NCBI GenBank assembly: GCA_914767885.1
Contig: CAJZBQ010000064.1
Location: forward strand, 1-64,000
Length of the DNA stretch: 64,000 nucleotides
Origin: Blepharisma stoltei
Lineage: Eukaryota > Ciliophora > Heterotrichea > Heterotrichida > Blepharismidae
Direction: 5' to 3'
Shown here: in pieces, positions 22,301 to 32,641 of the stretch
Layout: each line of letters begins with the position of its first letter
Numbering within the stretch: position 1 is the first letter of the stretch
Position numbers and translations under genes: made by a program
The notes under the pieces: model-generated
Seen by the model: only the letters and a program-made list of their open reading frames with translations
The model's database searches: none
What the model was told of the DNA's origin: nothing

Positions 22301-25300
22301 TGACAATTTTTTTAATTTTTTCCATCCTTACCATAAAGAAAGAATTGCAAACGGAGCCAAGAAATTTGTTCAATTTAGTTCATCATTAGAAACATACTTA
22401 AGCCAAGGCTTTTTTTTAAATCTCCCAAACAATTTATTAGAATGCGTTGGAAAATTATCAGTAACAGTAATAAACAATTTTATTGTCTCTATATTGATTT
22501 TTAGAGAAAAAGAAATCAAGAATCAAGTTGCCTTAATTTCAGATGATTACGAAATAATTTGCCACTCTGCTAATTTTCAAAGATTTTTAGGAAATCCTAA
22601 TAATAATTTTGTAGGAACAAACATCAAAAAATTATTTTTTGATTCAGAAGAATTTGATATCAAGCCTTTTGTCGCTTATTAGATCATGATGGAAAAAATT
22701 ATAGTTCCCTTTTCCTGAAGCACTGTGCGTTCCACAGTCGATGCCTGCAGAGTTGACTCGCTCAAAGCATTTTTTAGACCTTGCCAAAACTCCGTTTCTT
22801 GATAGAGGCATTTTCTCTCCTAATCTGGCCAAAACCAGATTTTTCAGGAACTTCCATTTTAGCCCAAGTGCCAAATTACCCAACCCTGCACTGCTTAGGC
22901 AAGATCGCCCGATTAAGGAGCCCTTTTAAATTTGGAGAGGCTAGTCCTGAGTCTGTCTTACCCTTTTCTTCGGATTATCTCTGAAGAAAAACTCTAAGTC
23001 CTTACGCAGATTCTGGACAGGCTAGGCAAGTCTCCCTGCCTCTATCGGATACCCGTTCTGGACCTGAGCGCTGCAGGCAAAAAAGATGCAAAAAACTGCT
23101 TCTCGAGCCATGCAGCTAATATGCGGGATAGTGTTAGGCCTTTCGCTTCGAGGCTAACCCAACCTTTGGGTAGCTCTTTGCTCTAAAATCCGGTCAGAAT
23201 ATACATAAGGGCACCTGTCAAGAGATGGGCCGCTCGGAACTGAAAATTTATTAATATCCTCTCGTCGCTTATAAGTTACCAAATTTTTTAGATAAAATGC
23301 ATTTAGTCTACTCATATTACGAAATTTATGGAATAAAAGTCCCTTATGCAATATTAATAAAAGGAGACGAAGCAATCAAAGCATGGAAGATTGAAGAGCT
23401 CGCCCTTAATAATAAAAAAGAAAAATTGCAGGTTGCGGGCAGTCTTTTGTCAGTAAAGATATCAGATTCATTTGCTACTTCCAGAACTATCAGATCATTT
23501 CATAAAGAAAACCATTCTGAAGAAGATTTGGAATCAAAAATAGACTTATATCGATTTACTAACGAAGCCCCTGACGAATATGATTTTTCAGATAAAAATG
23601 ACGAAAATAAGTCCCAGTACTCAGCGAGTTCGTCTCAAAACAAATTTCTCAATATGCTACAAATTTCATCAAAGTCCATAAATATCCTTAATCTGGCTTT
23701 TATTTTTGCTGTGATTTTTATTTAGGTTTTAACTGTTTTAGCCGTCAATATAGCAGTATTGGTCTATGCTTTTTCTAAAATTAATATAATAAGCGATGTG
23801 GAGCTGCCATTATATATTGGAAGAGCTGGAAAATATTTTCAGCAAGTTGCTTTATATTCTCATATGGTCTTTCAGTGTTACGCTTCTCAAATGCCTGAAG
23901 TAATCGCTCTTGTGCCAGACATATTCAGTAGAGATGTGAGCTCCTTACTTCCCCCCTCCGTTAACTAACAAAACCATTGCAAATTCCTATTTTTTGAGTA
24001 GAAAACCACCCTCCGATAGAGCAAAAAATTTTATATATCAAAATTTTTTATGAAAAATATTTTGATATAAGTAATAATTAATATAATGAAATCTCTGCCT
24101 ATTTCTCTTTAATTTTTAAAAGCATAAATTTCGTGTGCGAATTTGATATTTTCAAAAATAATAAAGAATTATAAAGTTAATATATAATTGTTTTTATAAA
24201 ATTAACTAACCATCCTCCGTAGCAAATATTTTTTTGAATCACGGAAGGGGAGCTGGCAGATTTTGAAACGCTTTACTCGAATATGACAATAAAGTCAAAA
24301 AACTGAAACCACTGTTCAGGTCAAAACATTATAAACGATGTAAATGTTGATTTATGACCAACAGATGGCGGAGTTAATCCAAAAAAAGTAAATTTGGTGA
24401 AAGCTGTAGCAGAATTTATAAACCATGTATAATTTATTTAGGGAAGGGATTTTACAAATAAATTTAATGACAGTTCAAGTTCGTTTGGAAACATATATGA
24501 TCAGCTCCTTTTTTTAATGATGAATGGGTATGGAGAATCACTCGATTACTGCTATAGTTCGTTAAATGATATAATAAACTGTCAAGAATCTACAATGGGA
24601 GACTTTAGAACCCAAATGTCGGTTCTTTTGTTGTCAGGGCCTATTGCTTTTGCTGTGTGTATTGTGCTTATATTTCCTTTTTACTATTCAATTTTTAAAA
24701 TCGAAAATGAGTTTTGGAGTAATGTCAGAAAAAGTGTTTGTACCTCATATTTTGACTACAAACAAGCAATTTTAGATAGATTAAGAGACGTCCACTTTGA
24801 GGAAAATATTACATTTTCCAATCAAAAACCTTCTAAAAATCCAAGCACTTTTAAAAGTTATTCAAGGTATTTTGAAGGGTGCAGGTCAAATGACTTTATC
24901 TTTTTGATAGTGCCATTCCACCGAAGTACTTTTGGTCGAAAATTTTTAAATAGTGTATCCATTTAGCCGAAACTTGATGGTTTTTTCGGTCAAATGTCTC
25001 ACTATCAAAAATGATTCAAACAAAGTTTCCCATATGAGATGTTGCACTATCAAATTTCCACATTCATTTGACATGGAGCCATTTTTGAAGAGCAATTATT
25101 TATTTTGCGATTGTTTCTTGTTTTTGTTTACTCTCCCTCCGTGAGACCAAAAATTTTTTCACTCACAGAAGGGATTTTTGTTTTAACTAATATATAAATT
25201 TATAATAATTTTTTACAATCTGAGGTGCAAAATTTATGTTTTTAATTAGTTAGAGATTAATTATTTAATAATTATCACTTATATATCAAAATATTATTTT

Positions 25301-27003
25301 ATCAAAATTTTTTATTCGCTCACGAAGGGTAGGCTTTTACCCAAAATTTTTTAATGGCTCTGCTCGTTTTCAGAGTGGGAAGTTAATAAATGTGTTTTAT
25401 CTTTATGACCAATGTGCGAATTATCTATCTAATCGGCCTGAAGTTATCAAAAAATTAATTCAATCACAACTCTTGTATACAAGTTTATGTTATTAAAACT
25501 TATAGAAAAGCCGATGCAATTCTAATTAATTATTTCAAACTTACCTGCTTGCCAGTTCGCATTTCACGCGTCGTGAAAGTTGCTCAAGCCGGATGAGAGT
25601 CTGGACTCGCTCCCCCGGTAGTTGAGAGAGTCACGATGTGCTATACACTCACCATGGAAAATTCAAAATGGTTGAATTTTTTGGGTAGAATCTCGGTCAA
25701 ATAGGAATCCGTAGTCTAAGGAATAACTCTTAGTTTCACGCTGGCGAATAGTCAGATTAGCATGATGAGCATCACTGGCTCTGCATGGAGACTTTTCCCA
25801 CTGATAAAAACTCTGGATTTAGAACAAGCTTGCAGTCAGCTAGTCATTTATTACGCTTTATCAAACCAGAAAAAGATGGTCTGATGCGCCATCATTACTT
25901 CCTCAAGGTCCCTGAGCACCTGCAGAATGCCAGCTACAGGAATTAAGAGGGTAGGATTGGTTCTCCTCTCCATTTTAATGTATAGAATCCTTGTATACAG
26001 ACTTAGTTATATGAGCATTTCAAACCGCATCAAATATGTGGGGTTTTCCATTTTGCCTAAAATATCCTTCTGGATGCCCTTTTTCTCAATCTGACACCAA
26101 CCTTAGCGAGATTCTAACAAATATCCAAATCACAGCCTTAGCTTTAAGAAATCCCAAATTTTCTGATATTTTATCTCAAGAATTTAAAGATCTGTTATAT
26201 AAAAACAATCCAGAATTTTCAAAGGATTGTTTTGCGTTTGGGACGTATTCAGCTCAGAATAGCTTAACGTTTGAAATGCATGCTCATGCGTATGTAAGTT
26301 CTCCTCCGGCTGAATTATTAACTTTCATGTGAGATACATTGTATATCGCTGATTTTTATGATAGAAGTGTAGCTGAAATTGATGATTACTCAAAAAGTGT
26401 GATTAATAATCAAATGAGTATTATTGCTAATTCGCTGACAAATAAAATGGTATTCGGTTCGAGAGAAATTAGCTTCGCTAATTTTCTCTCCCTCATGGAA
26501 TTTTATTTATAGGGTTAGGTTTTCACTCGAGAACTTCTGGACAGCAATAGCGGTTTAACTCTGGGGGGATAACCAGAGGAACTGCTCCTCAGTCCTCTCA
26601 AGATTTCGGGCTTTTACCTCTCAGCACATCCCCACGGGAGGATGACCCTTAGGCGGAACACGCGCAGGAGCTGAGTCGAGCGACAAGGGCGACGGCATCG
26701 CGCCGGGTGAGACGTGCAGCAAGGCTGGTGAAGCAGGAGTTGATAGAAAGCTTGGCCAGGGCTGACCTGTTCCAAGATGGCTCGCCTACGTCACTAGTTT
26801 TGCCATAGGCCCTTTTGGGCTGCGGCACTAGACACCTTAAATACCAGATAATTAAGTAAGTAAGTATTATTGCTAATTCGCTGACTGGATTTATTTTATG
26901 TACATTTGTAGCTTATATTGGATTTTATTTGCCTTTTTTCAAATATGAAAAAAAATATTTGCAAAAAATAAATTCGATTCTTAAAATCATACCTAATAAA
27001 TAA
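19338..27003 (+). CDS. Multi-pass membrane protein with PAS domain (TmcB-like), copy 2
   Basis: A paralogue of 11505-17192. Coding segments after removing insertions: 19338-19574, 19718-19770, 20062-20563, 21150-21699, 22042-22679, 23273-23710, 23726-23947, 24256-24426, 24442-24868, 25081-25130, 25386-25487, 26006-26439, 26886-27003. They again total exactly 1,314 codons, the same as copy 1, although the insertion load is very different. The PAS region is almost identical (ILYANHKSAEILRLPL). TGA read as Trp occurs at 21327 (AIWEANYC) and near 25088. The equal length after independent reconstructions is strong support for the exon model and for both copies being maintained. Confidence 0.82.
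19574..19716. other. TA-bounded IES, 143 bp, copy 2
   Basis: Homologous position to the IES at 11743. Removal joins YLSLSRN to IPSIQLFTIF. The internal sequence has diverged from copy 1 by substitutions and indels far more than the flanking exons. Confidence 0.72.
19771..20058. mobile_element. CTCTCCCC element with TCA duplication, copy 2 only
   Basis: Runs from CTCTCCCCTCCATGAGCGAA to GTAGAGGGAG. It is flanked by TCA (19768-19770, 20059-20061). Copy 1 has the empty site CCTCAGGATAAA near 11918. The interior carries the shared stretch CCATTAGAAAAATCCCTATT also seen near 39020. Confidence 0.9.
20564..21133. mobile_element. GC-rich retroposon, 16-bp target duplication
   Basis: Flanked by GTTTACSAAAAAATCA (20548-20563 and 21134-21149). 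Copy 1 has a single uninterrupted site near 12407. It is 570 bp, GC-rich, with a TTAAGTAAGAAA-like edge on one side and TAATTAAATATGACGTC on the other. In reverse orientation it ends CATATTTAATTA, like the other members' CATTTTAATATA ends. No ORF of significance. Confidence 0.88.
21698..22039. mobile_element. TA-bounded CTCCGTGAGC element, copy 2
   Basis: Left CTCCGTGAGCAATAAAA after TA, right TTCACGGAGGAGGAG before TA. Removal leaves CC-TA-AAGAAC and joins YFNSNFP to KELLSLYASY in frame. The homologue in copy 1 (12971-13314) has lost the left TA. Confidence 0.85.
22680..23263. mobile_element. GC-rich retroposon (shared insertion), copy 2
   Basis: 584 bp, flanked by GTCGCTTAT (22671-22679, 23264-23272). 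Homologous to 14385-14890 (both contain CCTGAAGCACTGTGCGTT and TCTGGCCAAA.CCAGATTT). Removal joins KPFVAY to KLPNFLDKMH. Confidence 0.75.
23948..24252. mobile_element. CTTCCCCCCTCCG element, copy 2
   Basis: Homologue of 15577-15872, flanked by TTA and CTG. Left CTTCCCCCCTCCGTTAAC, right TCACGGAAGGGGAG. Confidence 0.78.
24869..25080. mobile_element. MITE with GTCAAATGA inverted ends, copy 2 only
   Basis: Absent from copy 1 (empty site GGTATTTTTGAAGAGC). Imperfect terminal inverted repeats: CAGGTCAAATGACTTTATC near the left end and an inverted TCATTTGACATGG near the right, each followed inward by TTTGATAGTGC. Flanked by a direct ATTTTTGAAG-like repeat of about 9-10 bp. This is a distinct family from the CTCCC elements. 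Confidence 0.75.
25131..25382. mobile_element. CTCTCCCTCC element with TTA duplication, copy 2 only
   Basis: Left CTCTCCCTCCGTGAGACC, right CAGAGTGGGAAG. Flanked by TTA (25128-25130, 25383-25385). Copy 1 has the empty site TGCTTAATAAATG near 16536. Confidence 0.88.
25488..25989. mobile_element. GC-rich retroposon, copy 2 only
   Basis: Flanked by imperfect copies of CTTGTATACARACTTA (about 25472-25487 and 25990-26005). Copy 1 has one copy of this site near 16626. 502 bp, ending CTCCATTTTAATGTATAGAA, the family 3' motif. Confidence 0.82.
26440..26862. mobile_element. GC-rich retroposon with 23-bp target duplication, copy 2 only
   Basis: Perfect 23-bp direct repeats beginning AGTATTATTGCTAATTCGCT flank the element (26417-26439, 26863-26885). 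Copy 1 has a single copy of the site near 17050. The right edge is a short tandem AAGTAAGTAAGT. In reverse orientation it ends CCATTTTATTTG. A long, perfect, non-palindromic target duplication indicates target-primed retroposition. Confidence 0.92.
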
Positions 27004-28649
27004 TAGAATAAAATAAATTGTTATAGGAAGTAATCTCTTTTATTCCAAAGCAATATCTAATACGTGGAATTACAATAACTTCTTTAATGTCAATTTTTAA
27101 AAAATAATAAAATAATTTGAATAGGAATACTTTCAAATTTCATCCATGAATTGCAGGCAATTGCCACACCATATTTATATATCCTAAACGCTTTCAATAT
27201 AAGCTTTTCCCCTTAATTTTACTTGCTTGTCTTCTTTATTTTTCTTATTTCTTTTTCTTTTATTTCCCCTTCCAATTTGTTGTTTGCTAAAATGATGTTT
27301 ATTCTTTTTTCTTACCAGACTTAAAATGATGAAGCTGGCGGAATAAAGAACCTGAGACTCACTCCCTGCTGGAGTTGTAGACCGGAAAGATTGGCGGAGA
27401 AAATGCCCCCATTAAAGCAAAGTAGACCATCTCAATGAGAAGCCTGCTGAAAAAAGGAACTTCTGATATTCCTCGAAGGTTTTCCTGTCCCTATTATATG
27501 TGCAAGAAAAATATGAACCATAATACGAGTAGCTGGACTGACCTTGAGAGATTTTATTTATGACAAATTTTTCTACACAGGCGAGGTTTTTGCTCTTCAG
27601 CTAAAGAGCTTTTGCTTAAATCAAGCCCAACCATCGGACTAACGGAGTTTAGGCTGGATTGGATGGATGGCGAGATGGATGACATTAAGGCTGCCTTAAT
27701 GCCTAGTGAGGTGAGCTTTGGCTCCACCATAACACCCTTAACGACCGATTCTTTCAGAAGGGCTATACAAGTTTTGCCAACTGCATGGTATTTCCTTATC
27801 AGATCTATCGGGGCATCTTTCAGAAAGACGGCTCCACCTAATCCTTTGCCTAAGTAGTTCAGGTAAAAAGTCAAAAATGGCAGCCTTCCATTTTTTCATT
27901 CGAATTAGCATATTTATGGAGATTGGCGTTTTAGAGCCGAGACAGGTCAAATCCTAGTACATATCCAACTATGGCCAGTTTATTAACTTAACTTAACTTT
28001 TCTCTTATCTTTTTCTTTTTTTCCTTTTTTTCCTTTTTTTCCTTCTTCTCCTTATTTCTATTTTACTGTCCTTTTCTTTTTGTTCTTCTAAAAAATCTGT
28101 CCCTAAGTCCAATTTCTAATAAGATCTTTTTTTTCTACTTTGCCTATTGAAATTTCATACATGCGCAATTTCTTTCGATACTGATGGTTTCACGATTGAC
28201 CAGACTCTAATATAAATCTTATGAAAACAAATATTTTGAGTATTCATCTGCAGCTAATCAGGCCAAGATTCAAACCGATTAAATGCAATTAAGTTTCATT
28301 GAATGCCGTGCTCAGCTTCTTACAGAATAGCTCATAAAGGATAAACTACATTCTTCAACTAAAACAATAAAATATTTTATCAATTCTTTCTGAGTTTTCT
28401 TCATAAAAACATATATATATAAATTAAATTGAGAAGGAAGTTTATATTTCAATGCTCAGACATAAAGATACCATATGATATGCTGCAAGGCTTTAATCTT
28501 TATAATGGAAAATATAATTATTGTCTATTAGATAAACTTAATAAGTTGAAAATTCTTTAATTCTTTTGTTATTATTGCTGAATTTTGAAATAATAGCACA
28601 GAAGCATTTCTAATAAATAATTAAAATAAAATATATAAATCCATTTTTT
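27004..28649. other. Spacer: duplication tail and degenerate GC-rich segment
   Basis: 27120-27560 is the conserved downstream block of the tandem unit. 27560-27990 is GC-rich with overlapping open frames on both strands (up to 106 codons), none recognisable. It ends in TTAACTTAACTTAAC, so it is probably another retroposon or a LINE remnant. The rest, to 28649, is AT-rich and pyrimidine-rich. Confidence 0.45.
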
Positions 28650-29807
28650 ATGAATTGGCTTTCAGATAGCATAGAAATAACTGAGTTCGATGAAGACCTC
28701 GAACAGCAACTCATTGACCTTGAGCGATCTTCAGCAGCACCAATGGGAAATACTTTCCCATTGACACACATAAAAGCCTGCACAGTTTTTTACGAAAAAT
28801 ATTCTTCAATTCCAAGCCAATTTTTGAAATGGAAAATTGTGATTGCCCGAGACAAAAAACTCAATAAAGTTATAGGTGTCATCAACGGGATCATAAAAGA
28901 AGTCTATTTGAATGGAGATTTAGTCATATTAGGACAGATGTTTGGCTTAAAAGTGCATAAAAGATATCAAAAGAAAGGGATTGGCCACATGCTCTGCAAA
29001 CAAATGGAAAGCGACCTTGAACACCTAGGGGCTGTCTCTATTTATGTAAGAATTGAGTCTTTTAATACAGACGCTGAAAAACTATATACAAATCGGTTAA
29101 AATACCATGAAATTGCTAATCAAAAAGTCAAATTGATTAGCCCTAGAAGCAGTGCTAAGCAGCTTCAGCAAATAACAACTGAAACAGCTTATAAATTAAC
29201 TAAAGAGTACTATGATAAGAAAGATATGGCACTTTCAGACATCTGGCCTTTATTTAAATCTCCGTATTATTTAGCTACTTATGTAGTAGAGACATCAAAC
29301 CAGGATATTGCTGGAATTTCGCTGTGATATGCTTCAGGACTGTCAGATATGAGCATTATTCAAGTACTATTTGACGTAAAGAATTTGCAAAAGCCTCATA
29401 TTTTCTTATTAGTGCTCATGTCCTTGATATTTATTTTATTTTTGTATTTTTATTTTATTTATAAGGGCTATTATGAGCTAAATTCTCGCTTAATGATTCT
29501 CTTATATATCCCAGCTATTTCTTGGCTTTCGCTAAAATTCCTGACCTTAGTTTTTACTTTGCTGAAATATGGGAAATTTGCTATTTTTCGATCTAAGAGA
29601 AGACGAGGTAGGACTTTTGGGTATTTTTTTAAAGGTAGACCCTCGATTCAAAGGCAGCTTACATATGAGCTGATAGAAGGACTTAGCAGAGAAGCAGCGA
29701 ATAATAAGCTAGAATACATCTTATTTGAATATTCAGAAAATGACCACATGACGAACTATTTTCATACCCATAATTTTTCTAGGATTTATCTATACTTATA
29801 TCACTAA
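28650..29807 (+). CDS. GNAT-family N-acetyltransferase, HLS1-like
   Basis: 385 residues from ATG 28650, with TGA at 29325-29327 read as Trp (GISLWYASG). Residues 5-160 form a GNAT domain. Motif A is FGLKVHKRYQKKGIGHMLCK (acetyl-CoA pyrophosphate loop Q-x-x-G-x-G), followed by AVSIYVRIESFNTDAEKLY. The architecture, with a long C-terminal half, recalls the HLS1-like GNAT subfamily. A hydrophobic helix pair lies at about residues 245-295 (FLLVLMSLIFILFLYFYFI), suggesting membrane attachment. It has no IES. The substrate is unknown. Confidence 0.78.
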
Positions 29808-30172
29808 ATATTTATAATACTAAATATTATCATATAAAGACAGAATTTAATATAATATTTTATATAGCCCCTGAAATATTTTAGACTATTATTGACCATT
29901 TATTAATTTTCAAAATTAATATTGACTTGTCAGCTTTTTTGTAAAGTAAAATCGAAAATGAAAAATCTCCTATATGGTTTTAAGATGCCTAATTAGACTT
30001 AGACTATATAAGGCAGGCGACCTGGACTATATTTTTTCTGGTTGGTATTTTTCCAGGGCACAATAATCTATTATGATGTATAAATTATATATAAAACTCT
30101 AGATGAAACTACATTTAGCGGACTTCCTACACTAAGTTTTGTAGATCCAAGAGATTAATAAAATTTAATTTC
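29808..30172. other. Convergent 3' intergenic spacer
   Basis: AT-rich spacer between two genes that converge here. I see no further gene, repeat or RNA in it. Confidence 0.6.
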
Positions 30173-31012
30173 TTACATTATTAAACAACTTGCACAAATA
30201 TTTGCAGATCTCCCTGGCTCAATTTGTTTTTGGGAATTTGGAAGGTTTGTAGAGTAATGCGTATTTTTTTCACTTACAAATGATTTTTGAGGCTGTTTAA
30301 ATGATGAATTTGTGTCACCTGACTTAACTGATCTTGTTTTTTTAGCTGGGTTTATCGGTATACTTCTAATATCATCCATTACAACTGAAACTGTTTTTCC
30401 GCCTAAATAAACCAGCAGCAGCCCTAATAAGCTTCCAAATTTTCCATGAACGATTGTAGACTTATGCAAAACAAGTAAAATCCCTTTATCAATCATCAAT
30501 TTTGAAATCTGATTTTGACTGAGCAATTGGCCATTTCCCCCAATTATTTCAAAAGGGGTTTCTTCTAAACACAAAATTTGTTGATACCAGCTTTCTTTTC
30601 TAGAAAAATCAAACTTTGTAAGAACCACAGAGCTGTTAAAAGGTAAATAAGGATATATAGATTTTGCAATAAAAGATGGGCAGCCTTGAGCCATCTCTAA
30701 ATTATTTTCTTTTCATGCGTTAATCCCACCTAATAACACCCTGACATCTTCAAAGCCAGCTGCTCGAAACCCCCAATAAGCTTTGCAAGAGTACTGATGG
30801 TCGCCTGTATCATAACAAATTAGTGTTTTGTCGTCATCTATTTCTACTGATCTCGCTTGCTTTATGAATAACTCCCCATCTTCTTCTATATTGTACAAAA
30901 TTGAGTTTGGGATGTGCTCATTTGGTAGTCTGAGACCTGGGACACAGTATATAAGTGTGTAAGTGTCTGGGGATTTGTATTTGTACTCCTCGAGATCAAT
31001 AAAAGGGTTCAT
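30173..31012 (-). CDS. Rhodanese-like protein with C-terminal CaaX box
   Basis: 279 residues starting MNPFIDLEEY. Residues 15-105 form a rhodanese fold ending ...FEDVRVLLGGINAW, where the final Trp is a TGA codon at the invariant GG..AW position. The active-site loop (LICYDTGDHQYSCKAYW) resembles the non-catalytic N-terminal domain of two-domain sulfurtransferases, so sulfurtransferase activity is doubtful. The C-terminal 150 residues are unfamiliar. The protein ends CASCLIM: CLIM is a good CaaX prenylation box with an upstream Cys that could be palmitoylated. I infer a membrane-tethered regulatory rhodanese. Confidence 0.75.
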
Positions 31013-31094
31013 CTATTTTTGGATTATTTTATTTTATTTCTGAGAAAATCTATATTTGTTTATGGAGATTATGAGCATTTTTATTTTATACAAG

Positions 31095-31304
31095 TTGCCC
31101 GATGATGGCGCTCAATGTGCCATCATCGGGCAACTACAGTTCAGGGTTCACACTGGAAATGGGTTCCAAATGTGGAGCCCTTTTTGGCACGTGAAAGTGA
31201 GATTCTCCACGTGTCAAAAAGGGCTCCACACGTGTGACCCATTTCCAGTGTGGACCCTTTACTGTAGGTGCCCGATGATGGCACATTGAGCGCCATTATC
31301 GGGA
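31095..31304. repeat. Foldback element, TTGCCCGATGATGGCGC ends
   Basis: Nested inverted repeats. The outer arms are GTTGCCCGATGATGGCGC and its inverse at 31270-31304. The inner arms (GGGTTCACACTGGAAATGGG / CCCATTTCCAGTGTGGACCC) flank a loop TTTTTGGCACGTGAAAGTG...TCTCCACGTGTCAAAAA. It is the same family as 44421-44643. Confidence 0.8.
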
Positions 31305-31383
31305 ATTTCCTATAGATTTTTTTAGTTAAAAAATCTGCTTTAAATTTTTAAAATAGAATAAATCATTAATTATCAGAAAATTT

Positions 31384-32272
31384 TTATTTGCCTCTTTGAT
31401 TTTCGCTTGCTGTTTGGCCTTCATCCTCATCTTTTATACAATTAATTCGACAAAATTTCGAGCAAAATATTTTTCAGAAAGAAATTTCTTCTTCTTTGCT
31501 GTCAATTGGATCTATATATATTAAAATGACGTGGAGAATAAACATATCATTAATAACTGCGACAGAAGTTGGCCGAGATTTTGTGGAAAGAAGGATGGTG
31601 TTCTGCAATTTGTATCAGGCCAGGTTTTATTTAACTTTGTAGAGCGCAATTTCGGGGTTAGCCCACTGCATGCCCACATCCAGTTCAAGGCTTAACCCCG
31701 TGGGGAGATGGAATTCAGAGCTGGAAAGGAGGCTTATAACGCAAGTGAGGTTCCTTCTCGTTAATCAGAACTAGTTCCCAGCGCGTTACCAGGCGTTGAG
31801 TCCTGGGCTACGAGTTTCCATCTTTGTCGACAGATGATCAGAAAATTCGATTTTTCGAATTTTCTGGAAGCTGAACCCCCGCTGACGTACCACATATATT
31901 GACCCAGCGCCTCTTGCTTACGGGTAGCGAGTATATGACCTAGTCTGCAAGGAGCAACAGAGTGATAGGTTGTGCTCTGGCAACAAGTGATAGAGCTATA
32001 TAGAGGTGAATGTGGCTTGCGGGCCTTCCAGGAGCTTTTTTACAAGCTTAATTAGGCTAAGTTAAGCTTTCAATTGAATCAATTGAACTATTGGACTGGA
32101 TAGGTACTTTATTTTCAGCATGAAACGATGCGCTTTGATTTGCAAGGGAGTCTATTGTAGATTTTGATTTCAGTCGCTCTAGCCTATCCCGTTCTAGTTT
32201 GGCTAGAAGTTCTTTGGACTACGTGAAACTTACATTTGGGAGTTTTAAATTTTTGGCTGTTATTACGTTCAT
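31384..32272 (-). CDS. Small Lys/Glu-rich protein split by a retroposon
   Basis: Starts MNVITAKNLKLPN (ATG 32270-32272), followed by a 15-nt intron at 32219-32233 (GTAAGTTTCACGTAG), then SKELLAKLERDRLERLKSKS and a Ser/Asn-rich stretch. A 553-bp retroposon (31513-32065) interrupts it inside a 15-bp duplicated target that encodes DSIES on one side and DPIDS on the other, in the same frame. The C-terminus continues KEEEISFWKIFCSKFCRIN to ENQRGK and a TAA, with one TGA read as Trp. About 105-110 residues, short coiled-coil-like helix. Function unknown. Confidence 0.6.
31513..32065 (-). mobile_element. GC-rich retroposon, 15-bp target duplication
   Basis: Flanked by GCTKTCAATTGRATC (31498-31512, 32066-32080). 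On the minus strand the element begins TTAACTTAGCCTAATTAAGC and ends CATTTTAATATATATA, the shared 3' motif of the family. GC-rich interior, no ORF. Confidence 0.82.
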
Positions 32273-32641
32273 TCTATTTTATAAACCAGCTAGCTTATTA
32301 GTTTATTATTGATAGTAATTTTAATGAATTTTTTTAAAAAATACCAAGTTATCGAAATTATACTTGGTTTTGCAATAATTACTGGATTTTGAAGCGTTAA
32401 AAATAATATTTATCAAATTTTTGTATGAATTTCCAGAAAATTCTATTGAAGCTGCTATAGAAATATATTTTATGATAAGGCCTGCATAAAGATTAACTTT
32501 AAACCCTTCAAATTATGCGATTTTTATTTTAATTTCTTTAATCTATAATATTTTCAAATTTAAACTGTAAAATAATCAACAGGTTTTTTCAATTAAAAAT
32601 CTTTTATTATTTCATATAAAAAATTAAAAATTACTTTATGC
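32273..32641. other. Intergenic spacer
   Basis: AT-rich promoter side of the preceding gene and 3' flank of the kinase gene. Nothing else recognised. Confidence 0.55.

Larger units (their letters stand above)
19000..27560. repeat. Tandem segmental duplication, unit 2
   Basis: A direct repeat of 11200-18990 with extra insertions (19771, 20564, 24869, 25131, 25488, 26440) that copy 1 lacks. The same downstream block recurs at 27120-27560 (GACCATCTCAATGAGAAGCC in both units). Confidence 0.85.

Noticed and set aside
27554-27950. Open frames of 70-106 codons on both strands of a GC-rich segment
   Set aside because: No recognisable reverse-transcriptase or other motif. GC-rich retroposon-like DNA opens all frames by chance. 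A LINE remnant is possible but unsupported.
31056-31289. 77-codon plus-strand frame
   Set aside because: Lies in the foldback element at 31095-31304.
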